A stretch of 64,000 nucleotides of DNA from Megachile rotundata (GCF_050947335.1 NW_027473318.1:4402001-4466000), one strand, 5' to 3'; positions 1 to 15,524 are shown, numbered from the stretch's first letter. Notes: generated by a model not told the origin, from the letters alone. Translations and numbers: made by a program.

Positions 1-60
1 AATCATACAATCACAATCATACTATCACAATCATACAATCACAATCATACAATCACAATC

Positions 61-340
61 AGACAATCAGAATCATACAATCACAATCATATAATCACAA
101 TCATACAATCACAATCATACAATCACAATCATACAATCACAATCATACAATCACAATCATACAATCACAATCATACAATCACAATCATACAATCACAATC
201 AGACAATCAGAATCATACAATCACAATCATATAATCACAATCATACAATCACAATCATACAATCACAATCATACAATCACAATCATACAATCACAATCAT
301 ACAATCACAATCATACAATCACAAAAATACAATCATAATC
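61..340 (+). repeat. 140-bp tandem duplication (10 monomers)
   Basis: The rare variant AGACAATCAG, followed 28 bp later by ATATAATCAC, occurs at 61 and again at 201, exactly 140 bp apart. The same pair occurs in family A copy 2 at 5400 and 5540. Family A copy 3 has a single instance at 20723, so the doubling happened after the copy 1/2 lineage split from copy 3 and before copies 1 and 2 were duplicated from each other. Confidence 0.9.
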
Positions 341-2746
341 ATACAATCACAATCATACAATCGCAATCATACAATCACAATCATACAATCATAATCATGC
401 AATCACAATCATACGATCGCAATCATACAATCACAATCATACCATCACAATCATACAATCACAATCATACTATCACAATCATACTATCACAATCATACAA
501 TCACAATCATACAATCACAATCATACAACCACAATCATACAATCGCAATCATACATTCAAAATCATGCAATCACAATCATACAATCACAATCATGCAATC
601 ACAATCATACAATCAGAATCATACAATCACAATCATTCAATAACAATCGTACAATCACAATCGTACAATCACAATCGCACAACCACAATCAGACAATCAC
701 ACTCATACAATCACAATCATACAATCACAATCATACAATCACAATCATACCATCACAATCATACTTTCACAATCATACAATCACAATCATACAATCACAA
801 TCATACAATCACAGTCATACAATCACAATCATACAATCACAATCGTACTGTCACAATCATACAATCACAATCATACAATCACAATCATACAATCACAATC
901 ATACAATCATAATCGTAGAATCACAATCATACAATCACAATCATACAATCACAATCATACAATCGCAAGCATACAATCACAATCATACAATCTCAATATT
1001 ACAATCACAATCATACAATCATAATCATACAATTACAGTCATACATCACAATCATACAATCACAATCATACAATCACAATCATACAATCGCAAGCATACA
1101 ATCACAATCATACAAACTCAATCATACAATCACAATCATACAATCACAATCATACAATCATAATCATACAATTACAATCATACATCACAATCATACAATC
1201 ACAATCATACAATCACAATCATACAATCACAATCATACTTTCACAATCATACTATCACAATCATACAATCACAATCATACAATCACAATCATACAATCGC
1301 AATCATACAATTACAATATCCCAAATACAATCATACAATCACAATCATACAATCACAATCATACAATCATAATCGTACAATCACAATCATACAATCACAA
1401 TCATACAATCACAATCATACAATCACAGTCATACAATCACAGTCATACAATCACAATCATACTATCACAATCATACAATCACAATCATAGAATCACAATC
1501 GTAAATTCACAATCATACAATCACAATCATACAATCACAATCATACAATCACAATCATACAATCACAATCATACAATCACAATCATACAATCAAAATCAT
1601 ACAATCACAATCATACAATCACAATCATACAATCACATTCATACAATCGCAAGCATACAATCACAATCATACAATCTCAATCATACAATCACAATCATAC
1701 AATCATAATCATACAATTACAATCATACATCACAATTATACAATCACAATCATACAATCGCAATCATACAATTACAATATCCCAAATACAATCTCCCAAA
1801 TACAATCATACAATCACAATCATACAATCACAATCATACATTCACAATCATACAATCACAATCATGCAATCACAATCATACAATCACAATCATGCAATCA
1901 CAATCATACAATCAGAATCATACAATCACAATCATTCAATAACAATCGTACAATCACAACCGTACAATGACAATCGCACAACCACAATCAGACAATCACA
2001 CTCATACAATCACAATCATACAATCACAATCCTATAATCACAATCATACAATCACAATCATACAATCACAATCATACAATCACAATCAAAGAATCACAAT
2101 CATACAATCACAATCATATAATCGCAAGCATACAATCACAATCATACAATCTCAATCATACTATCACAATCATACAATCACAATCATACAATCATAATCA
2201 TACAATTACAATCATACATCACAATCATACAATCACAATCATACAATCGCAATCATACAATTACAATATCCCAAATACTATCTCCCAAATACAATCATAC
2301 AATCACAATCATACAATCACAATCATACAATCGCAAGCATACAATCGCAATCATACAATCTCAATCATACAATCACAATCATACAATCATAATCATACAA
2401 TTACAATCATACATCACAATCATACAATCACAATCATACAATCACAATCATACTATCGCAATCATACAATCACAATCATACAATCACAATCATACGATCA
2501 CAATCATACAATCACAATCATTCAATCACAATCATACATTCAAAATCATGCAATCACAATCATACAATCACAATCATGCAATCACAATCATACAATCATA
2601 TTCATACAATCACAATCATACAATCACAATCGTACATTCACAATCGCACAATCACAATCCCACAACCACAATCAGACAATCACACTCATACAATCACAAT
2701 CATACAATCACAATCATACAATCACAATCATACAATCACAATCATA

Positions 2747-2775
2747 CATTCACAATCATACAATTACAATCTCCC
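2747..2775 (+). repeat. Junction of a 390-bp deletion (family A copy 1)
   Basis: Here CATTCAC (2747) lies 24 bp before CTCCC (2771). In family A copy 3 the same two markers are 414 bp apart (24165 and 24579), and in the family B block they are also 414 bp apart (12892 and 13306). The difference of 390 bp equals 26 monomers of 14 bp plus 2 of 13 bp. That is consistent with exchange at the shared word ATCATACAAT, where the following CAC is replaced by TAC. The same short form is present in copy 2 at 9133-9161. Confidence 0.88.
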
Positions 2776-5339
2776 AAATACAATCTCCCAAATACAATCA
2801 TACAATCATAATCATACAATCCCAATCATACAATCACAGTCATACAATCATCATCATACAATCACAATCATACTTTCACAATCATACAATCACAATCATA
2901 CAATCACAATCATACAATCACAATCATACAATCACAATCATACAATCACAATCATACAATCACAATCATACAATCACAATCATACAATCGCAATCATACA
3001 ATCGCAATCATACAATCACAATCATACAATCTCAATCATACAATCACAATCATACAACCACAATCAAACAATCACAATCATACAATCACAATCATACAAT
3101 CACAATTATGCAATCACAATCATACAATCGCATTCATACAATCGCAATCATACAATCACAATCATACAATCACAATCATACAATCACAATCATACAATCA
3201 CAATCATAAAATCACAAAAATACAAACTTAATCATACAATCACAATCATACAATCACAATCATACAATCACAATCATACAATCACAGTCATACAATCACA
3301 ATCATACAATCACAATCGTACTATCACAATCATACAATCACAATCATACAATCACAATGATACAATCACAATCATACAATCATAATCATACAATCACAAT
3401 CATACAATCACAATCATACAATCACAATCATACAATCACAATCATACAATCACAATCATACAATCGCAAGCATACAATCACAATCATAAAATCTCAATCA
3501 TACAATCACAATCATACAATCATAATCATACAATTACAGTCATACATCACAATCATACAATCACAATCATACAATCACAATCATACAATCGCAAGCATAC
3601 AATCACAATCATACAATCTCAATCATACAATCACAATCATACAATCACAATCATACAATCATAATCATACAATTACAATCATACATCACAATCATACAAT
3701 CACAATCATACAATCACAATCATACTTTCACAATCATACTATCACAATCATACAATCACAATCATACAATCACAATCATACAATCGCAATCATACAATTA
3801 CAATATCCCAAATACAATCATACAATCACAATCATACAATCACAATCATACAATCACAATCATACAATCACAATCATACAATCACAATCATACAATCACA
3901 ATCATACAATCACAATCATATTTTCACAATCATACAATCACAATCATACAATCACAATCATACAATCACAGGCATACAATCACAGTCATACAATCACAAT
4001 CATACTATCGCAATCATACAATCACAATCATAGAATCACAATCGTAAATTCACAATCATACAATCACAATCATACAATCACAATCATACAATCACAATCA
4101 TACAATCACAATCATACTATCACAATCATACAATCACAATCATACAATCACAATCATACAATCACAATCATACAATCACAATCATACAATCACAATCATA
4201 CAATCACAATCATACATTCAAAATCATGCAATCACAATCATACAATCACAATCATGCAATCACAATCATACAATTATAATCATACAATCACAATCATTCA
4301 ATCACAATCGTACAATCTCAATCGCACAACCACAATCACACAATCACACTCATACAATCACAATCATACAATCACAATCATACAATCACAAAAATACAAT
4401 CATAATCATACAATCACAATCATACAATCGCAATCATACAATCACAATCATACAATCATAATCATGCAATCACAATCATACGATCGCAATCATACAATCA
4501 CAATCATACCATCACAATCATACAATCACAATCATACAATCTCAATCATACAATCACAATCATACAATCATAATCATACAATTACAATCATACATCACAA
4601 TCATACAATCACAATCATGCAATCACAATCATACAATAACAATAATACAATCACAATCATACAATCACAAAAATACAATCATAATCATACAATCACAATC
4701 ATACAATCGCAATCATACAATCACAATCATACAATCATAATCATGCAATCACAATCATACGATCGCAATCATACAATCACAATCATACAATCACAATCAT
4801 ACAATCACAAAAAAACAATCATAATCATACAATCACAATCATACAATCGCAATCATACAATCACAATCATACAATCATAATCATGCAATCACAATCATAC
4901 GATCGCAATCATACAATCACAATCATACCATCACAATCATACAATCACAATCATACAATCATAATCGTACAATCATAATCATACAATTACAATCATACAT
5001 CACAATCATACAATCACAATCATACAATCGCAATCATACAATCACAATCATACAATCACAATCATACAATCACAATCATTAATTCAAAATCATGCAATCG
5101 CAATCATACAATCACAATCATGCAATCACACTCATAGAATTATAATCATACAATCACAATCATTCAATCACAATCGTACAATCTCAATCGCACAACCACA
5201 ATCACACAATCACACTCATACAATCACAATCATACAATCACAATCATACAATCGCAATCATACAATTACAATATCCCAAATACAATCATACAATCACAAT
5301 CATACAATCATAATCATACAATCACAATCATACAATCAC

Positions 5340-8300
5340 AATCATACAATCACAATCATACTATCACAATCATACAATCACAATCATACAATCACAATCA
5401 GACAATCAGAATCATACAATCACAATCATATAATCACAATCATACAATCACAATCATACAATCACAATCATACAATCACAATCATACAATCACAATCATA
5501 CAATCACAATCATACAATCACAATCATACAATCACAATCAGACAATCAGAATCATACAATCACAATCATATAATCACAATCATACAATCACAATCATACA
5601 ATCACAATCATACAATCACAATCATACAATCACAATCATACAATCACAATCATACAATCACAAAAATACAATCATAATCATACAATCACAATCATACAAT
5701 CGCAATCATACAATCACAATCATACAATCATAATCATGCAATCACAATCATACGATCGCAATCATACAATCACAATCATACCATCACAATCATACAATCA
5801 CAATCATACTATCACAATCATACTATCACAATCATAGAATCACAATCATACAATCACAATCATACAACCACAATCATACAATCGCAATCATACATTCAAA
5901 ATCATGCAATCACAATCATACAATCACAATCATGCAATCACAATCATACAATCAGAATCATACAATCACAATCATTCAATAACAATCGTACAATCACAAT
6001 CGTACAATCACAATCGCACAACCACAATCAGACAATCACACTCATACAATCACAATCATACAATCACAATCATACAATCACAATCATACCATCACAATCA
6101 TACTTTCACAATCATACAATCACAATCATACAATCACAATCATACAATCACAGTCATACAATCACAATCATACAATCACAATCGTACTGTCACAATCATA
6201 CAATCACAATCATACAATCACAATCATACAATCACAATCATACAATCATAATCGTAGAATCACAATCATACAATCACAATCATACAATCACAATCATACA
6301 ATCGCAAGCATACAATCACAATCATACAATCTCAATATTACAATCACAATCATACAATCATAATCATACAATTACAGTCATACATCACAATCATACAATC
6401 ACAATCATACAATCACAATCATACAATCGCAAGCATACAATCACAATCATACAAACTCAATCATACAATCACAATCATACAATCACAATCATACAATCAT
6501 AATCATACAATTACAATCATACATCACAATCATACAATCACAATCATACAATCACAATCATACAATCACAATCATACTTTCACAATCATACTATCACAAT
6601 CATACAATCACAATCATACAATCACAATCATACAATCGCAATCATACAATTACAATATCCCAAATACAATCATACAATCACAATCATACAATCACAATCA
6701 TACAATCATAATCGTACAATCACAATCATACAATCACAATCATACAATCACAATCATACAATGACAGTCATACAATCACAGTCATACAATCACAATCATA
6801 CTATCACAATCATACAATCACAATCATAGAATCACAATCGTAAATTCACAATCATACAATCACAATCATACAATCACAATCATACAATCACAATCATACA
6901 ATCACAATCATACAATCAAAATCATACAATCACAATCATACAATCACAATCATACAATCACATTCATACAATCGCAAGCATACAATCACAATCATACAAT
7001 CTCAATCATACAATCACAATCATACAATCATAATCATACAATTACAATCATACATCACAATTATACAATCACAATCATACAATCGCAATCATACAATTAC
7101 AATATCCCAAATACAATCTCCCAAATACAATCATACAATCACAATCATACAATCACAATCATACATTCACAATCATACAATCACAATCATGCAATCACAA
7201 TCATACAATCACAATCATGCAATCACAATCATACAATCAGAATCATACAATCACAATCATTCAATAACAATCGTACAATCACAACCGTACAATGACAATC
7301 GCACAACCACAATCAGACAATCACACTCATACAATCACAATCATACAATCACAATCCTATAATCACAATCATACAATCACAATCATACAATCACAATCAT
7401 ACAATCACAATCAAAGAATCACAATCATACAATCACAATCATATAATCGCAAGCATACAATCACAATCATACAATCTCAATCATACTATCACAATCATAC
7501 AATCACAATCATACAATCATAATCATACAATTACAATCATACATCACAATCATACAATCACAATCATACAATCGCAATCATACAATTACAATATCCCAAA
7601 TACTATCTCCCAAATACAATCATACAATCACAATCATACAATCACAATCATACAATCGCAAGCATACAATCGCAATCATACAATCTCAATCATACAATCA
7701 CAATCATACAATCATAATCATACAATTACAATCATACATCACAATCATACAATCACAATCATACAATCACAATCATACTATCGCAATCATACAATCACAA
7801 TCATACAATCACAATCATACGATCACAGTCATACAATCACAGTCATACAATCACAATCATACTATCACAATCATACAATCACAATCATAGAATCACAATC
7901 GTAAATTCACAATCATACAATCACAATCATACAATCACAATCATACAATCACAATCATACAATCACAATCATACAATCAAAATCATACAATCACAATCAT
8001 ACAATCACAATCATACAATCACATTCATACAATCGCAAGCATACAATCACAATCATACAATCTCAATCATACAATCACAATCATACAATCATAATCATAC
8101 AATTACAATCATACATCACAATTATACAATCACAATCATACAATCGCAATCATACAATTACAATATCCCAAATACAATCTCCCAAATACAATCATACAAT
8201 CACAATCATACAATCACAATCATACATTCACAATCATACAATCACAATCATGCAATCACAATCATACAATCACAATCATGCAATCACAATCATACAATCA

Positions 8301-11300
8301 GAATCATACAATCACAATCATTCAATAACAATCGTACAATCACAACCGTACAATGACAATCGCACAACCACAATCAGACAATCACACTCATACAATCACA
8401 ATCATACAATCACAATCCTATAATCACAATCATACAATCACAATCATACAATCACAATCATACAATCACAATCAAAGAATCACAATCATACAATCACAAT
8501 CATATAATCGCAAGCATACAATCACAATCATACAATCTCAATCATACTATCACAATCATACAATCACAATCATACAATCATAATCATACAATTACAATCA
8601 TACATCACAATCATACAATCACAATCATACAATCGCAATCATACAATTACAATATCCCAAATACTATCTCCCAAATACAATCATACAATCACAATCATAC
8701 AATCACAATCATACAATCGCAAGCATACAATCGCAATCATACAATCTCAATCATACAATCACAATCATACAATCATAATCATACAATTACAATCATACAT
8801 CACAATCAGACAATCACAATCATACAATCACAATCATACTATCGCAATCATACAATCACAATCATACAATCACAATCATACGATCACAATCATACAATCA
8901 CAATCATTCAATCACAATCATACATTCAAAATCATGCAATCACAATCATACAATCACAATCATGCAATCACAATCATACAATCATATTCATACAATCACA
9001 ATCATACAATCACAATCGTACATTCACAATCGCACAATCACAATCCCACAACCACAATCAGACAATCACACTCATACAATCACAATCATACAATCACAAT
9101 CATACAATCACAATCATACAATCACAATCATACATTCACAATCATACAATTACAATCTCCCAAATACAATCTCCCAAATACAATCATACAATCATAATCA
9201 TACAATCCCAATCATACAATCACAGTCATACAATCATCATCATACAATCACAATCATACTTTCACAATCATACAATCACAATCATACAATCACAATCATA
9301 CAATCACAATCATACAATCACAATCATACAATCACAATCATACAATCACAATCATACAATCACAATCATACAATCGCAATCATACAATCGCAATCATACA
9401 ATCACAATCATACAATCTCAATCATACAATCACAATCATACAACCACAATCAAACAATCACAATCATACAATCACAATCATACAATCACAATTATGCAAT
9501 CACAATCATACAATCGCATTCATACAATCGCAATCATACAATCACAATCATACAATCACAATCATACAATCACAATCATACAATCACAATCATAAAATCA
9601 CAAAAATACAAACTTAATCATACAATCACAATCATACAATCACAATCATACAATCACAATCATACAATCACAGTCATACAATCACAATCATACAATCACA
9701 ATCGTACTATCACAATCATACAATCACAATCATACAATCACAATGATACAATCACAATCATACAATCATAATCATACAATCACAATCATACAATCACAAT
9801 CATACAATCACAATCATACAATCACAATCATACAATCACAATCATACAATCGCAAGCATACAATCACAATCATAAAATCTCAATCATACAATCACAATCA
9901 TACAATCATAATCATACAATTACAGTCATACATCACAATCATACAATCACAATCATACAATCACAATCATACAATCGCAAGCATACAATCACAATCATAC
10001 AATCTCAATCATACAATCACAATCATACAATCACAATCATACAATCATAATCATACAATTACAATCATACATCACAATCATACAATCACAATCATACAAT
10101 CACAATCATACTTTCACAATCATACTATCACAATCATACAATCACAATCATACAATCACAATCATACAATCGCAATCATACAATTACAATATCCCAAATA
10201 CAATCATACAATCACAATCATACAATCACAATCATACAATCACAATCATACAATCACAATCATACAATCACAATCATACAATCACAATCATACAATCACA
10301 ATCATACAATCACAATCATATTTTCACAATCATACAATCACAATCATACAATCACAATCATACAATCACAGGCATACAATCACAGTCATACAATCACAAT
10401 CATACTATCGCAATCATACAATCACAATCATAGAATCACAATCGTAAATTCACAATCATACAATCACAATCATACAATCACAATCATACAATCACAATCA
10501 TACAATCACAATCATACTATCACAATCATACAATCACAATCATACAATCACAATCATACAATCACAATCATACAATCACAATCATACAATCACAATCATA
10601 CAATCACAATCATACATTCAAAATCATGCAATCACAATCATACAATCACAATCATGCAATCACAATCATACAATTATAATCATACAATCACAATCATTCA
10701 ATCACAATCGTACAATCTCAATCGCACAACCACAATCACACAATCACACTCATACAATCACAATCATACAATCACAATCATACAATCACAAAAATACAAT
10801 CATAATCATACAATCACAATCATACAATCGCAATCATACAATCACAATCATACAATCATAATCATGCAATCACAATCATACGATCGCAATCATACAATCA
10901 CAATCATACCATCACAATCATACAATCACAATCATACAATCTCAATCATACAATCACAATCATACAATCATAATCATACAATTACAATCATACATCACAA
11001 TCATACAATCACAATCATGCAATCACAATCATACAATAACAATAATACAATCACAATCATACAATCACAAAAATACAATCATAATCATACAATCACAATC
11101 ATACAATCGCAATCATACAATCACAATCATACAATCATAATCATGCAATCACAATCATACGATCGCAATCATACAATCACAATCATACAATCACAATCAT
11201 ACAATCACAAAAAAACAATCATAATCATACAATCACAATCATACAATCGCAATCATACAACCACAATCATACAATCATAATCATGCAATCACAATCATAC

Positions 11301-11480
11301 GATCGCAATCATACAATCACAATCATACCATCACAATCATACAATCACAATCATACAATCATAATCGTACAATCATAATCATACAATTACAATCATACAT
11401 CACAATCATACAATCACAATCATACAATCGCAATCATACAATCACAATCATACAATCACAATCATACAATCACAATCATA
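5340..11480 (+). repeat. Higher-order repeat family A, copy 2
   Basis: This is a tandem copy of 1-5081. It is longer only because it holds an additional 1061-bp tandem duplication: the offset to copy 1 changes from 5339 to 6400, which is 5339 + 1061, with small one-monomer differences along the way (for example 5325 between 1967 and 7292). It shares with copy 1 the doubled 140-bp block (5400 and 5540), the ACAAACTC variant and the 390-bp deletion junction at 9133-9161. Point differences between copies 1 and 2 are sparse, so the pair looks recent compared with copy 3. Confidence 0.9.
6764..8885 (+). repeat. Nested 1061-bp tandem duplication inside family A copy 2
   Basis: Bases 6764-7824 and 7825-8885 are near-identical neighbours 1061 bp apart. 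Markers include the pair of CAGTCATAC units (from 6764 and 7825), GTAAATTC (6840 and 7901), AATGACAATCGC (7292 and 8353) and AATACTATCTCCC (near 7601 and 8662). The junction at about 7825 joins ATACGATC directly to ACAGTCAT, a combination absent from copy 1, which reads ATACGATCACAATCAT at the matching place (near 2490). The length equals 73 monomers of 14 bp plus 3 of 13 bp (near 7051, 7540 and 7740). Confidence 0.93.
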
Positions 11481-12440
11481 CATTCAAAATCATGCAATCA
11501 CAATCATACAATCACAATCATACCATCACAATCATACAACCACAATCAGACAATCACACTCATACAATCACAATCATACAATCACAATCCTATAATCACA
11601 ATCATACAATCACAATCATACAATCACAATCATACAATCGCAATCATACAATTACAATATCCCAAATACTATCTCCCAAATACAATCACACAATCACAAT
11701 CATACAATCACAATCATACAATCGCAAGCATACAATCGCAATCATACAATCTCAATCATACAATCACAATCATACAATCATAATCATACAATTACAATCA
11801 TACATCACAATCATACAATCACAATCATACAATCACAATCATACTATCGCAATCATACAATCACAATCATACAATCACAATCATACGATCACAATCATAC
11901 AATCACAATCATTCAATCACAATCATACATTCAAAATCATGCAATCACAATCATACAATCACAATCATGCAATCACAATCATACAATCATATTCATACAA
12001 TCACAATCATACAATCATAATCATGCAATCACAATCATACGATCGCAATCATACAATCACAATCATACCATCACAATCATACAATCACAATCATACAATC
12101 TCAATCATACAATCACAATCATACAATCATAATCATACAATTACAATCATACATCACAATCATACAATCACAATCATGCAATCACAATCATACAATAACA
12201 ATAATACAATCACAATCATACAATCACAAAAATACAATCATAATCATACAATCACAATCATACAATCGCAATCATACAATCACAATCATACAATCATAAT
12301 CATGCAATCACAATCATACGATCGCAATCATACAATCACAATCATACAATCACAATCATACAATCACAAAAAAACAATCATAATCATACAATCACAATCA
12401 TACAATCGCAATCATACAATCACAATCATACAATCATAAT
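10840..12440 (+). repeat. Duplicated 440-bp block, offset 1159, with intervening family A piece
   Basis: The block from about 10840 to 11281 recurs at about 12000 to 12440. ATCATGCAATC followed by ACGATCGC lies at 10864 and 12023, and the run of CACAAAAATAC and CACAAAAAAAC variants follows in both. The stretch between them (about 11490-12000) matches family A sequence near 2250-2640 and 8640-9000, including AATACTATCTCCC. The join near 12005 replaces the family A continuation. One visible difference is ACAACCACAATC at about 11257, where the later copy has ACAATCACAATC. Confidence 0.82.
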
Positions 12441-12682
12441 CATGCAATCACAATCATACAATCACAATCATACAATCACAATCATACAATCACAATCATA
12501 CATTCAAAATCATGCAATCACAATCATACAATCACAATCATACCATCACAATCATACAATCATAATCGTACAATCATAATCATACAATTACAATCATACA
12601 TCACAATCATACAATCACAATCATACAATCGCAATCATACAATCACAATCATACAATCACAATCATACAATCACAATCATAC
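11481..12682 (+). repeat. Mosaic satellite segment, several short rearrangements
   Basis: The marker ACATTCAAAATCATGC appears at about 11479, 11930, 12499 and 12683, each followed by a different continuation: ATACCATC then ACAACCAC; ATCATGC; ATACCATC then ATAATCGTAC; and ATACCATC then CATATTCAT. The segment therefore looks stitched from family A, the 10.8 kb block and the start of family B, with junctions at or near this recurring word. No non-repeat sequence is present. Confidence 0.7.
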
Positions 12683-14680
12683 ATTCAAAATCATGCAATC
12701 ACAATCATACAATCACAATCATACCATCACAATCATACAATCATATTCATACAATCACAATCATACAATCACAATCGTACATTCACAATCGCACAATCAC
12801 AATCCCACAACCACAATCAGACAATCACACTCATACAATCACAATCATACAATCACAATCATACAATCACAATCATACAATCACAATCATACATTCACAA
12901 TCATACAATCACAATCATACAATCACAATCATACAATCACAATCATACAATCACAATCATACAATCACAATCATACAATCGCAATCATACAATCACAATC
13001 ATACAAACACAATCATACAATCGCAATCATACAATCACAATCATACAATCTCAATCATACAATCACAATCATACAATCATAATCATACAATTACAATCAT
13101 ACATCACAATCATACAATCACAATCATACAATCGCAATCATACAATCACAATCATACAATCGCAATCATACAATCACAATCGTACAATCTCAATCATACA
13201 ATCACAATCATAGAATCATAATCATACAATTACAATCATACATCACAATCATACAATCACAATCATACAATCACAATCATACAATCGCAATCATACAATT
13301 ACAATCTCCCAAATACAATCATACAATCATAATCATACAATCACAATCATACAATCACAATCATACAATCATCATCATACAATCACAATCATACTTTCAC
13401 AATCATACAATCACAATCATACAATCACAATCATACAATCACAATCATACAATCACAATCATACAATCACAATCATACAATCACAATCATACAATCGCAA
13501 TCATACAATCGCAATCATACAATCACAATCATACAATCTCAATCATACAATCACAATCATACAACCACAATCAAACAATCACAATCATACAATCACAATC
13601 ATACAATCACAATTATGCAATCACAATCATACAATCGCATTCATACAATCGCAATCATACAATCACAATCATACAATCACAATCATACAATCACAATCAT
13701 AAAATCACAAAAATACAAACTTAATCATACAATCACATTCATACAATCACAATCATACAATCACAATCATACAATCACAGTCATACAATCACAATCATAC
13801 AATCACAATCGTACTATCACAATCATACAATCACAATCATACAATCACAATGATACAATCACAATCATACAATCATAATCATACAATCACAATCATACAA
13901 TCACAATCATACAATCACAATCATACAATCACAATCATACAATCACAATCATACAATCGCAAGCATACAATCACAATCATAAAATCTCAATCATACAATC
14001 ACAATCATACAATCATAATCATACAATTACAGTCATACATCACAATCATACAATCACAATCATACAATCACAATCATACAATCGCAAGCATACAATCACA
14101 ATCATACAATCTCAATCATACAATCACAATCATACAATCACAATCATACAATCATAATCATACAATTACAATCATACATCACAATCATACAATCACAATC
14201 ATACAATCACAATCATACTTTCACAATCATACTATCACAATCATACAATCACAATCATACAATCACAATCATACAATCGCAATCATACAATTACAATCTC
14301 CCAAATACAATCATACAATCATAATCATACAATCACAATCATACAATCACAATCATACAATCATCATCATACAATCACAATCATACTTTCACAATCATAC
14401 AATCACAATCATACAATCACAATCATACAATCACAATCATACAATCACAATCATACAATCACAATCATACAATCACAATCATACAATCGCAATCATACAA
14501 TCGCAATCATACAATCACAATCATACAATCTCAATCATACAATCACAATCATACAACCACAATCAAACAATCACAATCATACAATCACAATCATACAATC
14601 ACAATTATGCAATCACAATCATACAATCGCATTCATACAATCGCAATCATACAATCACAATCATACAATCATGATCATAC
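12683..14680 (+). repeat. Higher-order repeat family B block
   Basis: The ordered markers are CATATTCAT, CGTACATTCAC, AATCCCACAACC, ACAAACACAATC, the ATCATCATCATAC unit, ATTATGCAATC, CGCATTCAT, ACAAACTTAATC, AATGATACAATC, ATAAAATCTC and AATTACAGTCAT. The same order occurs at 23950-25500, 27510-29000, 40020-41300 and 61400-62900, with parts at 41440-42800 and 47540-48900. The interval 14265-14680 repeats 13275-13700 locally (CTCCC, ATCATCATCATAC and ATTATGC in the same order). Compared with family A copies 1 and 2, this block retains the 390 bp that they have lost. Confidence 0.85.
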
Positions 14681-15063
14681 AATCACAATCATACGATCGC
14701 AATCATACAATCACAATCATACCATCACAATCATACAATCACAATCATACTTTCACAATCATACAATCACAATCATACAATCACAAAAATACAATCATAA
14801 TCATACAATCACAATCATACAATCGCAATCATTCAATCACAATCATACAATCACAATCATACAATCACAATCATACTCTCACAATCATACAATCACAATC
14901 ATACAATCACAAAAATACAATCATAATCATACAATCACAATCATACAATCACAATCATACAATCATAATCATACAATTACAATCATACATCACAATCATA
15001 CAATCACAATCATACAATCGCAATCATACAATCACAATCATACAATCGCAATCATACAATTAC

Positions 15064-15524
15064 AATCTCCCAAATACAATCTCCCAAATACAATCTCCCA
15101 GATACAATCATACAATGACAATCATACAATCACAATCATACAATCATAGTCATACAATTACAATCATACATCAGAATCATACAATCACAATCATACAATC
15201 GCAATCATACAATCACAATCATACAATCGCAATCATACAATTACAATCTCCCAAATACAATCTCCAGAATACAATCTCCCAAATACAATCATACAATCAC
15301 AATCATACAATCACAATCATACTATCACAATCATACAATCACAATCATACAATCACAATCATACAATCACAATCATACAATCACAATCATACAATCACAA
15401 TCATACAATCACAATCATACAATCGCATTCATACAATCGCAATCATACAATCACAATCATACAATCGCAATCATACAATTACAATCTCCCAAATACAATC
15501 TCCCAAATACAATCACCCAAATAC
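15064..15524 (+). repeat. Variant 14-mer clusters AATCTCCCAAATAC (3 + 3 + 3 units)
   Basis: The monomer AATCTCCCAAATAC has the same length as the consensus but differs at five of its 14 positions (5, 7, 8, 9 and 10), far more than the usual one or two. Units lie head to tail at 15064-15105, 15245-15286 and 15483-15524, each cluster entered through AATCGCAATCATAC then AATTAC. Singles and pairs occur elsewhere in the window (for example 2768-2795). Clusters of three or more are seen only here, at 16446-18594 and at the right end. Confidence 0.88.

Larger units (their letters stand above)
1..5339 (+). repeat. Higher-order repeat family A, copy 1 (left end outside window)
   Basis: Bases 1 to about 5081 align with 5340 to about 11480. 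The shift is 5339 at the start (AGACAATCAG at 61 and 5400; CGATCG at 414 and 5753) and 6400 after the nested duplication in copy 2 (ATTTTCAC near 3920 and 10320). Variants shared by copies 1 and 2 but absent from copy 3 include ACAAACTCAATC near 1112 and 6451 and a doubled AGACAATCAG block. Homology with copy 2 stops near 5081, where this copy reads TTAATTCAAAATC and copy 2 reads TACATTCAAAATC. A 5339-bp period ending there implies that the duplicated unit began about 258 bp left of base 1. Bases 5082-5339 would then be the start of the second unit, with their partner upstream of the window. Confidence 0.9.

Noticed and set aside
2548..3385. Overlapping frames at 2548-2811 and 2576-3385 as possible overlapping genes
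   Set aside because: Both encode the same periodic peptide because a 14-bp period cycles through frames. The overlap is expected for any such repeat.
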